Shown here piece by piece: positions 9,010-16,492 of a stretch of 64,000 nucleotides of DNA; the stretch's first letter is position 1; every line of letters starts with the position of its first letter. A model generated the notes under the pieces. The model was not told the DNA's origin. It saw only the letters and a list, made by a program, of their open reading frames with translations, and did no database searches. The stretch lies in NCBI RefSeq assembly GCF_035818615.1, contig NZ_JAYKZY010000002.1, positions 1,242,501-1,306,500 of the forward strand. Direction: 5' to 3'. This stretch comes from Sphingobium sp. CR2-8 (lineage in GTDB: Bacteria > Pseudomonadota > Alphaproteobacteria > Sphingomonadales > Sphingomonadaceae). A program made the position numbers and the translations under genes.

Positions 9010-10359
9010 GTGACAGTCTCCAAGGAAATCGTGCGATTGCGGCTTTATGCGCTGTGTCTGGCGGGGGACATGGCGGGGCTGTTCATGGCGTTTCTGGCGG
9101 CCAACTGGTTCGTGCTGGGCGCGTTGTGGGGCGAGCCGGGCAAGCCGCACGGGCTGGTGATGTTCGCGATGGTCGCGCCGCTCTACGCCCTGCTGGCGGT
9201 GCAGGGCGGCGCCTATGGCATCAACACGATCGACAGGGTGCGGCGCGGGATCGTGCGCGCGCTCTGGGCGCTGGCGCAGGCGGCGCTGTTGATGCTGCTG
9301 ATTGTCTATCTGGGCAAGATTGCAGAGCAGCTGTCGCGTTTGACCTTCATCACGGGCCTGGGGTTGAGCGCTGTCGCGGTGGCGCTGGTGCGACTGGCCG
9401 TCGCCCGGCTGGCGGTGCGCGTGCTGGGCGACGTGCCGCATCTGACCGCCGTCATCATGGACGGGGTGAGGATCGACACCGGGCCACATATGGATGTGAT
9501 CGAAGCGGCGGCGGCCAATCTGCATCCCGGGCGGCATGACGCCGACATGGCGGCGCGGCTGGCCGCAGCGGTGGGCATGGCGGAGCGGGTGATCGTCGCC
9601 TGTCCGCTCGATCGGATGGCCGACTGGTCGGCGGCACTCAAATCGCTGTCGGCGCGGGGGGAGATTGTCGTGCCCGAATTGTTGCGTTTCGCGCCTGCGC
9701 GGATCGATCAGTTCGACGGGCAGCCGACCATCATCGTCGCGGGCGGCCCCATGCATTTTCGCGATCGCCTGATCAAGCGATTGTTCGACCTGATTGTCGC
9801 GACCATCGCGACCATCCTCCTGTCGCCGATCATGATCGGCGCCGCGCTGGCGGTGCGGATGACCAGCCCCGGTCCCGCGCTGTTCCGCCAGCCCCGCATT
9901 GGCAAGGATGCCCGGCCCTTCGCCATCTACAAGTTCCGGTCGATGCGGACGGAGGCCAGCGATCATCAGGCCGCGACGCTCACCCGACGCGACGACGACC
10001 GCGTGACGAAGGTCGGCGCGTTCCTGCGCCAGACCAGCATCGATGAACTGCCGCAATTGCTCAATGTGTTGAAAGGCGACATGAGCATCGTCGGCCCGCG
10101 CCCGCATGCCGCCGCGGCGAAGGCAGGCGACAGCCTCTATTGGGAAGTCGACGCGCGCTATTGGGCGCGGCATTGCATCAAGCCGGGCATGACGGGCCTG
10201 GCCCAGGTGCGCGGCCATCGCGGGTCGACCGACCATCATCAGGATCTGATCGACCGGCTCCAGTCGGACCTGGAATATGTCAGCGACTGGTCGGTGTGGC
10301 GCGACCTGCGGATCATCGTCGCGACGCTGGGCGTGCTGGTCCATCACAAGGCCTATTGA
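9010..10359 (+). CDS. Exopolysaccharide priming sugar phosphotransferase (polyprenyl glycosylphosphotransferase)
   Basis: A 449-residue membrane protein with about four N-terminal helices, a central CoA-binding-like region, and a C-terminal bacterial sugar transferase domain starting near [18 protein letters not shown]. That domain holds the [28 protein letters not shown] and VGPRPHA signatures of the WbaP/PssY family. It transfers sugar-1-phosphate from a UDP-sugar to undecaprenyl phosphate, the first step of EPS repeat assembly. The frame is open from 8881, inside the amidotransferase. GTG 9010 is preferred because CAGGG lies about 7 bases upstream and the protein then begins where homologues do. 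Confidence 0.9.
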   Translation: MTVSKEIVRLRLYALCLAGDMAGLFMAFLAANWFVLGALWGEPGKPHGLVMFAMVAPLYALLAVQGGAYGINTIDRVRRGIVRALWALAQAALLMLLIVYLGKIAEQLSRLTFITGLGLSAVAVALVRLAVARLAVRVLGDVPHLTAVIMDGVRIDTGPHMDVIEAAAANLHPGRHDADMAARLAAAVGMAERVIVACPLDRMADWSAALKSLSARGEIVVPELLRFAPARIDQFDGQPTIIVAGGPMHFRDRLIKRLFDLIVATIATILLSPIMIGAALAVRMTSPGPALFRQPRIGKDARPFAIYKFRSMRTEASDHQAATLTRRDDDRVTKVGAFLRQTSIDELPQLLNVLKGDMSIVGPRPHAAAAKAGDSLYWEVDARYWARHCIKPGMTGLAQVRGHRGSTDHHQDLIDRLQSDLEYVSDWSVWRDLRIIVATLGVLVHHKAY

Positions 10360-10362
10360 GCG

Positions 10363-11493
10363 ATGACGACGAACCTGATCCTTGGCGCGGTCCTGCTGCT
10401 TTGCCTGATCGTGGTGGTGTGGCCCTTTCTGGTCTACCCGCTGATCCTGCGGACCATGCCGACGCGGCCGGAAACGCCCGTCGACGCGCCGTTGCCGAGC
10501 GCCTCCCTGCTATTCTGCGCCTATAATGAGGCGGCGGCGATGCCCGAAAAGCTCGCCAATCTGGCGATGCTCAAGGCGCGGCACCCGAACCTTGAGATAT
10601 TGGCGTTCGATGACGGATCTTCGGACGGCACCGGCGATCTGATCGCGAGGCAGGGCGATCTGGTGACGCTGGTGCGGGGGCCTGGGCGCAGCGGCAAGGC
10701 GCATGGCATGAAGCAACTGGCTGCCCGCGCGCGCGGCGACGTGTTGATCTTTACCGATGCCAATGTGCTGCTGGACGCTGATGCCGTCGACAATCTGCTG
10801 GCGCGCTATGCGGATGCGCAGATCGGCGGCGTGCTGGGATCGCTGCACTATGTCGGTGCAGAAGGCAGCGCGACCGCTTCGGTCGGGTCGCTCTACTGGC
10901 GCATCGAAGAGAAGTTGAAGGACGAAGAATCACGCACCGGCAATGTGCTGGGCGCGGACGGCTCCATCTTCTCGATCCGGCGCAGCCTCTATCCCGATTT
11001 CCCGGACAGCGTGCTGGACGACCTGACCGTGTCGATGGCGGTGCTGTTTGCAGGCAAGCGGCTGGTGAAGGCCAAGGATGTGATCGCGCGCGAGCGGCTG
11101 GTGACGGGGCGTAAGGATGAATATCGGCGCAAGGTGCGGATCGCGGCGCGCGCATGGCACACGCATAGGCATTTGCGGCCGCAGTTGCGGCGGATGTCGG
11201 CGCTCGACCGCTTCAAATATGCGTCGCGCAAGATCGTGCGCTGGTTCGGCGGGCTGTTCATCCTGATCGGAGCGGTCGCGGCGGGGGCGCTGGCGTTGCG
11301 GATGTCGCCTGCGCTGTATCTGGCGGGCGCGCTGGGCACGGCGCTGGTGATCTGGATCGGCGTGCGGGCGAAGAGCGGACCTTTCGCCGCACTGGTCGAC
11401 GTGCTGATCGCCTATGCCGCGACTTTGCAGGGCGTGGGCAAGGCGATGACGGGGCGCACCGTCACCATATGGAACCCCGCCCAGTCCCGCTGA
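10363..11493 (+). CDS. Glycosyltransferase family 2 membrane protein
   Basis: A 376-residue processive-type GT2. One N-terminal helix is followed by the GT-A domain (ASLLFCAYNEAAAMPEK; the DDGSSDGT donor motif; the FTDANVLL metal DxD-equivalent; and VLGADGSIFSIRR) and then three C-terminal helices. It starts 3 bases after the priming transferase stop and closes the XrtA cluster on this strand. It probably elongates the EPS repeat on the cytoplasmic face. The organisation resembles poly-N-acetylglucosamine or hyaluronan-type synthases, but specificity cannot be assigned. The next gene is convergent, with only 15 bases between and no obvious terminator. Confidence 0.9.
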   Translation: MTTNLILGAVLLLCLIVVVWPFLVYPLILRTMPTRPETPVDAPLPSASLLFCAYNEAAAMPEKLANLAMLKARHPNLEILAFDDGSSDGTGDLIARQGDLVTLVRGPGRSGKAHGMKQLAARARGDVLIFTDANVLLDADAVDNLLARYADAQIGGVLGSLHYVGAEGSATASVGSLYWRIEEKLKDEESRTGNVLGADGSIFSIRRSLYPDFPDSVLDDLTVSMAVLFAGKRLVKAKDVIARERLVTGRKDEYRRKVRIAARAWHTHRHLRPQLRRMSALDRFKYASRKIVRWFGGLFILIGAVAAGALALRMSPALYLAGALGTALVIWIGVRAKSGPFAALVDVLIAYAATLQGVGKAMTGRTVTIWNPAQSR

Positions 11494-11508
11494 ATCAGTC
11501 CCGCTGAG

Positions 11509-13212
11509 CTACTGCCCCTTCATATAAACCCGCTTGCCGCCGATCCAGGTTTCCAGCACCTGCGTCTGACGGATGTCGGCCGCCCGCGACGTCGAAATGT
11601 CGCGGTCGATCAGCAGGAAGTCGGCGCGCTGGCCGGGCACCAGGCTGCCGAACTTCTTCTCCGCAAAACCGGCATAGGATGCCTGGCGCGTGAAGCCGTC
11701 CAACGCGGCGTCGAAGCTGACGCGTTGTTCGGGCATCCACCCGCCCGCAGGTTCGCCATTGGCGTCTTCGCGGCTCATCGCGACGGCGATGCCCGCGAAG
11801 GGATTGGGGCTTTCAACCGGCACGTCGGAGCCGAAGGCCAGTGGCACCTTGTTGTCCAGCATCGCCTTCCACGCATAGGCCCCGTTTAGTCGGGCCTCGC
11901 CCAGCCGCGTCGTCGCCATACGCCAGTCGGACGCCTCATGGACCGGCTGCATCGATGCGACCGCGCCCAGCGGCCCGAAGCGCGGGAGGTCGGTCGGCGT
12001 CACGATCTGCGCATGTTCGACCCGCCAGCGCCGGTCGCCCTTGTAGGTATCGTTCAGTTCCTCGATCGCGTTCAGCAATTCATGATTGGCCGCGTCGCCA
12101 ATGGCATGGACGGCGACCTGGAAATTATCCATCGCCGCGCGGCTCATATAATTGCGAAGCTGCGTGTCGGGGATCATCGGCAAGCCGCGCTGCCCCGGCG
12201 CGTCGGCATAGTCGGCGCGCAGCCATGCGCCGCGCGACCCGAGCGCGCCGTCGAGCAGCAGCTTCACGCCGCCCATGCGCAGATGATCGTCATAGAGCCA
12301 GGGCGTCGGCTCCGGCCCGGCGATCAGCACCATATTGTCGATGCCATAGGCGTAGGACATGATCCGTACGCGCAGCGCGCCACGATCGGCCGAACGACGG
12401 AAGGCCTGCCAGTCATCGATGCTGGTGCCCATGTCCGCGATGCCGGTGATGCCCATCGACAGCAGCGCGCGCTGCGCCTTCTCCAGGGCGATGTCGCGAT
12501 CCTTGGGCGCGGGCGGCGGCACGACCTTTTGAATGAGGTCCATCGCCTTGTCCACGAAGACGCCGGACGGCTTGCCCGCCGCGGTTTCGATGCGGCCGCC
12601 CATCGGCGCCTTGGTCGCTGGCGTGATGCCCGCCGCGCGGATCGCCGCGCTGTTGGCCCAGCCCGCATGACCGTCGACCCGTTCCAGCCAGACCGGGATA
12701 TCACCCACGGCGGCGTCGAGTTCGGCGGCGGTGGGGAAGCGGCCCAGGCCCCATTTTTCCTGGTTCCAGCCGGTGCCGATGATCCACTTCCGCCCGACAT
12801 TGGCCTGCGCATAGGCACGGATCTTGGCCTGCGCCTCCGCCAGCGATCGCGTGTCGGACAGGTCGAGCGTGATGAGCGACAGGCCATAGCCCATGACATG
12901 CCCATGCGCGTCAATCAGGCCGGGGATCAGCGTCTTGCCGCCCGCATCCAGCTTGAACGCCAGCCCCTTGGGCGGTTCGGGCCAGGGGTGACCCTTTTTC
13001 GGCTTTTTGGGCCGTTCATATTTGGGTTCCTGATAGCGGCCGGGCAGCAGCTTTTCGACCTTGCCATCATCATCGATCATCAGTGCGGCGAAACGCACGA
13101 GCTTCCCGTTGGCGTCGACCGCGATGCCGTTCACATTGTCGATCACGCCCGCAGCGAGCGCGGGGAGGGGCAGGGTGAGTGCGGCGATGGCCGCCAGCCA
13201 CGCGGCCTTCAT
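11509..13212 (-). CDS. Secreted amidohydrolase, YtcJ/TIM-barrel metal-dependent hydrolase
   Basis: A 567-residue member of the amidohydrolase superfamily (amidohydrolase 3, YtcJ-like). The first ~20 residues, MKAAWLAAIAALTLPLPALA, are a Sec signal peptide, so it is probably periplasmic. Metal-binding motifs are IDAHGHVMGYG near residue 100, VAVHAIGDAANHE and VEHAQI in the middle, and FGSDVPVESPNPF near the C-terminus. The Pro/Lys-rich stretch around residues 60-80 is unusual. The substrate is unknown. Its ATG overlaps the stop of the upstream oxidoreductase (ATGA), so the two are co-translated. Confidence 0.88.
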   Translation of the reverse strand: MKAAWLAAIAALTLPLPALAAGVIDNVNGIAVDANGKLVRFAALMIDDDGKVEKLLPGRYQEPKYERPKKPKKGHPWPEPPKGLAFKLDAGGKTLIPGLIDAHGHVMGYGLSLITLDLSDTRSLAEAQAKIRAYAQANVGRKWIIGTGWNQEKWGLGRFPTAAELDAAVGDIPVWLERVDGHAGWANSAAIRAAGITPATKAPMGGRIETAAGKPSGVFVDKAMDLIQKVVPPPAPKDRDIALEKAQRALLSMGITGIADMGTSIDDWQAFRRSADRGALRVRIMSYAYGIDNMVLIAGPEPTPWLYDDHLRMGGVKLLLDGALGSRGAWLRADYADAPGQRGLPMIPDTQLRNYMSRAAMDNFQVAVHAIGDAANHELLNAIEELNDTYKGDRRWRVEHAQIVTPTDLPRFGPLGAVASMQPVHEASDWRMATTRLGEARLNGAYAWKAMLDNKVPLAFGSDVPVESPNPFAGIAVAMSREDANGEPAGGWMPEQRVSFDAALDGFTRQASYAGFAEKKFGSLVPGQRADFLLIDRDISTSRAADIRQTQVLETWIGGKRVYMKGQ

Positions 13213-14078
13213 GCGCGGGTGATCCGGCGGACCAGTGCGCTGGTGTCCTGACGATTGCCGCCCAGCGCCTGCACGTCGGCATAATATTGGTCGATCATCG
13301 CCGTCACCGGCAGCGTTGCGCCATTGGCGCGCGCCTCTTCCAGGGCCAAGCCCAGATCCTTGCGCATCCAGTCGACCGCGAAACCGAAGTCGAAACTGTC
13401 CTGCGCCATTGTCTTCCAGCGATTGTCCATCTGCCAGCTTTGCGCCGCGCCGCCGGAAATCGCCTCGAATACCGCGTCCAGATCCAGTTCGGCCGCCTGG
13501 GCGAAGCGCAGCGCTTCCGACAGGCCCTGCAGCACACCGCCGATGCAGATCTGGTTCACCATCTTGGTGGTCTGGCCTGCGCCCGCACTGCCCACATGAA
13601 CGATCCGCGCGGCATAGGCCTGCATCACCAGCTTGGCGGCGGCCACCGCCGGTTCGCTACCACCGCACATGACTGAAAGCCGTCCGTTCTCTGCGCCCGC
13701 CTGGCCGCCCGACACGGGGGCGTCGACGCTATGGATGCCCCGGCTTTCACCTTCCACGAACAGCTGGCGCGCGATGCGGGCGGACACGGTCGTGTGGTCG
13801 ATGAACAGACCGCCTTCCTTCATCGTCCGGAAAACGCCTTCGCGGCCTAGCGTGATCTGCGACAGATCATCGTCATTGCCGACGCAACTGATGACGATAT
13901 CCGCCTCTTCCGCGGCCTTGGCCGGACTGATCGCCACCGCCCCGCCATAGGTTTCCGCCCACAGCTTCGCCTTGCCGATGGAGCGGTTGTAGACGGTGAG
14001 GCTATGCCCCGCCTTGGCCAGGTGCCCAGCGATCGGGCCGCCCATGACGCCCAGGCCGATAAATGCGATAGTAGCCAT
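13209..14078 (-). CDS. NAD(P)-dependent oxidoreductase, 3-hydroxyisobutyrate dehydrogenase family
   Basis: A 289-residue beta-hydroxyacid dehydrogenase. It has an N-terminal Rossmann motif IAFIGLGVMGGPIAGHLAKAG, the substrate-binding SVDAPVSGGQAGAENGRL, and the catalytic-lysine region AGQTTKMVNQI. The ATG at 14078 puts the Rossmann strand at the very N-terminus and has GAGG just upstream; an in-frame ATG at 14087 is possible. The open frame from 14153 would add an unlikely Arg-rich leader. It may act on 3-hydroxyisobutyrate or tartronate semialdehyde; the exact substrate cannot be assigned. It is translationally coupled to the downstream amidohydrolase and divergent from threonine ammonia-lyase. 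Confidence 0.88.
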   Translation of the reverse strand: MATIAFIGLGVMGGPIAGHLAKAGHSLTVYNRSIGKAKLWAETYGGAVAISPAKAAEEADIVISCVGNDDDLSQITLGREGVFRTMKEGGLFIDHTTVSARIARQLFVEGESRGIHSVDAPVSGGQAGAENGRLSVMCGGSEPAVAAAKLVMQAYAARIVHVGSAGAGQTTKMVNQICIGGVLQGLSEALRFAQAAELDLDAVFEAISGGAAQSWQMDNRWKTMAQDSFDFGFAVDWMRKDLGLALEEARANGATLPVTAMIDQYYADVQALGGNRQDTSALVRRITRA

Positions 14079-14173
14079 ATGCCTCATACTATTGATGCGT
14101 GCGCGCCTGCCATAAGGCCAGTTTTCCGACAGGGCCAGTTCCTTCGCCCGCAATTTTCGTTTAGGGCGCGATC

Positions 14174-15421
14174 ATGAATACGCTCGCCAAGATCGAAAGC
14201 GCCCTGCCGCTCCCCGTCACTGTCGATGACATCCTTGCCGCGCGGACCCGGATTGCGGGTTCGATCGTTAAGACGCCGACGCTGATCAGCCAGACGCTTT
14301 CGAACATGCTGGGTTGCAATGTTTACCTGAAATTCGAAAATCTTCAGTTTACGGCCGCCTATAAGGAACGCGGCGCGCTCAACCGCCTGATCCAGCTGGA
14401 CGACGCGGCCAAGGCGAAGGGCGTCATCGCGGCGTCCGCGGGCAATCATGCGCAGGGGCTGGCCTATCATGGCAAGCGATTGGGCGTACCCGTCACCATC
14501 GTCATGCCGACCACGACGCCTACGGTTAAAGTCACGCAGACGCAGGGCCATGGCGCAACCGTGGTGCAATATGGCGAGAAATTCGACGACGCCTATGCCC
14601 ATGCCCGTATGCTGGAAGTCGAACAGGGGCTGACCTTCGTCCATCCGTTCGACGAGCCCGACATCATGGCCGGGCAGGGCACCGTCGCGCTCGAAATGCT
14701 GGAGGATGCGCCGCAGATCGACACGCTGGTCATCCCGATCGGCGGTGGCGGCCTGTTTTCCGGCATGGCGACCGCGGCGCGGGCGATGAAGCCCGACATC
14801 CGGCTGATCGGCGTCCAGGCCGAGCTGTATCCGTCCATGTATGATTTCATCAAGGGCGCGGACCTGGCCTGCGACGGCGATACGTTGGCGGAAGGCATCG
14901 CGGTCAAGCAGCCGGGCGAACTGACCCGCCGCTTCGTCGAGCGGCTGGCCGACGATGTGCTGCTGGTCGACGAACGGCGGCTGGAAGAGGCGCTCAGTCT
15001 GTTGTTGCAGATCGAGAAGACAGTCGTGGAAGGCGCGGGCGCTGCTGGTTTGGCGGCGCTGCTCAGCTATCGCGAGCAGTTTGCCGGGCGCAATGTCGGT
15101 CTGGTCCTGACCGGCGGCAATATCGACACGCGCCTGCTGGCCAATGTGCTGCTGCGCGACCTCGCGCGATCGGGGCGGTTGGCGCGCCTGCGCATCATCT
15201 TGCAGGACCGTCCCGGCGCGCTGTTTCATGTCGCCCGCATCTTCGATCAGGAAGCGGTCAACATCTTGGAACTGGCGCATCAGCGCATCTTCACCAACCT
15301 GCCGGCCAAGGGGCTGACCCTGGATGTCGAGTGCGAAACCCGCGACAGCGCTCACCTGCAACGGCTGATTTTGGCGCTGGGCGAAGCGGGCTATGAGGTC
15401 GCCCCGATCGAGGTCGCCTGA
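14174..15421 (+). CDS. ilvA: Threonine ammonia-lyase (PLP-dependent, C-terminal ACT domain)
   Basis: A 415-residue fold-type II PLP enzyme that deaminates threonine to 2-oxobutanoate, feeding isoleucine synthesis or threonine catabolism. The PLP lysine lies in TAAYKERGALNRL near residue 62, the phosphate-binding loop is IGGGGLFSGMATAA near residue 190, and SAGNHAQGLAYHG is present. The last ~80 residues form one ACT domain (LARLRIILQDRPGALFHVARIF), so this is the shorter 400-residue form rather than the two-ACT E. coli IlvA. The biosynthetic or catabolic role cannot be told from sequence. AGGG lies 8 bases before the ATG. Confidence 0.92.
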   Translation: MNTLAKIESALPLPVTVDDILAARTRIAGSIVKTPTLISQTLSNMLGCNVYLKFENLQFTAAYKERGALNRLIQLDDAAKAKGVIAASAGNHAQGLAYHGKRLGVPVTIVMPTTTPTVKVTQTQGHGATVVQYGEKFDDAYAHARMLEVEQGLTFVHPFDEPDIMAGQGTVALEMLEDAPQIDTLVIPIGGGGLFSGMATAARAMKPDIRLIGVQAELYPSMYDFIKGADLACDGDTLAEGIAVKQPGELTRRFVERLADDVLLVDERRLEEALSLLLQIEKTVVEGAGAAGLAALLSYREQFAGRNVGLVLTGGNIDTRLLANVLLRDLARSGRLARLRIILQDRPGALFHVARIFDQEAVNILELAHQRIFTNLPAKGLTLDVECETRDSAHLQRLILALGEAGYEVAPIEVA

Positions 15422-15536
15422 CCGTCGGCAAGGGGTTCCAACTTTCGTGGTAAATGCCCTTTTCAGCGGGCGCGCGCGGCGGCATAGTCGACCCTATGAT
15501 CGAACCCTGCCGTCGCCGTGAAATGGAGCCTGGAGC

Positions 15537-16355
15537 GTGACAGCCGCCTTCCGCTTTCCGCGTTTCTTCGTGACCAATCCCAGCCCTTGTCCCTATCTGC
15601 CGGGCAAGAGCGAGCGCAAGGTGTTCACCGAACTGAGCGGCGACAACGCGTCAGAGCTTAACGACGCGCTGGGCCGAATCGGTTTTCGCCGCAGCCAGAA
15701 CGTCGCCTATCGGCCCAGTTGCGCGGACTGTTCGGCTTGCGTGTCGGTGCGGGTGGTCGCCAGCGAATTTCAGCCCAATGCAACTCAGCGCAAGCTGATC
15801 CGGCGCAACAGCGATCTTGAGGTCACGGCCTGCAAGCCCTGGTCGACCGAGGAGCAGTTCGCATTGCTCCAGCGCTACCTGACGGACCGCCATCCTGGCG
15901 GCGGTATGACCGAAATGGATGAGATGGATTTTGCCGACATGGTCGAACAGACCCCGGTCGACAGCCACATCATCGAGTATCGCGAGCCGGGCGTCGACGG
16001 TCGTCCCGGCAAATTGATCGGTGCGTGCCTGACCGATCGGCAGGGCGATGGTCTGTCGATGATCTACAGCTTTTTCGATACGAAGCTGGAGCATCGGCCG
16101 GGCCTGGGCAACTATATCATCCTGGATCACATCACGCGCGCGGCCAGCGCGGGCCTATCCTACGTCTATCTGGGCTATTGGGTCGACGGATCGCAGCGCA
16201 TGCAGTATAAAATCCGTTATCGCCCGCTCGAAAAGCTGAGCCGTGCCGGCTGGGTGCGGTTCGATCCCCACGAACAGGCGCAGGCCATTCGGGGCGTCCA
16301 GCAACGCGACGAGCCGCCGCTTCCCCTCGAACTGGTCGGCATGTTTCGCAAATAG
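15537..16355 (+). CDS. bpt: Aspartate/glutamate leucyltransferase (Bpt)
   Basis: A 272-residue bacterial N-end-rule transferase that adds leucine from Leu-tRNA to proteins beginning with Asp or Glu, marking them for ClpS/ClpAP. The N-terminal [20 protein letters not shown] and the paired cysteines in [13 protein letters not shown] are diagnostic, and the C-terminal GNAT half includes [17 protein letters not shown]. The start codon is GTG with GGAG just upstream. Length is normal for the family. It lies immediately downstream of ilvA but with a 115-base gap, so it probably has its own promoter. Confidence 0.93.
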   Translation: MTAAFRFPRFFVTNPSPCPYLPGKSERKVFTELSGDNASELNDALGRIGFRRSQNVAYRPSCADCSACVSVRVVASEFQPNATQRKLIRRNSDLEVTACKPWSTEEQFALLQRYLTDRHPGGGMTEMDEMDFADMVEQTPVDSHIIEYREPGVDGRPGKLIGACLTDRQGDGLSMIYSFFDTKLEHRPGLGNYIILDHITRAASAGLSYVYLGYWVDGSQRMQYKIRYRPLEKLSRAGWVRFDPHEQAQAIRGVQQRDEPPLPLELVGMFRK

Positions 16356-16387
16356 GCACGGCTAGGGATTGTAGGCCGTCAACGACG

Positions 16388-16410
16388 GACATGACAATGA
16401 CTGTCATGTC
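16388..16410. promoter_or_regulatory. Perfect 9-bp inverted repeat before the PAS-GGDEF-EAL gene
   Basis: GACATGACA and TGTCATGTC are exact reverse complements separated by 5 bases. The repeat lies between the bpt stop and the TTG start at 16493. There is no U-tract directly after it, so a protein-binding operator is more likely than a terminator. Which regulator would bind is unknown. Confidence 0.5.
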
Positions 16411-16492
16411 TGTAGCGGCAGCAAATTTTTTACTTTCTCCGCCCATTCTCTCTTCATGAGCGGCGAAAGATATATCGGACCGGAGGCGGGTT

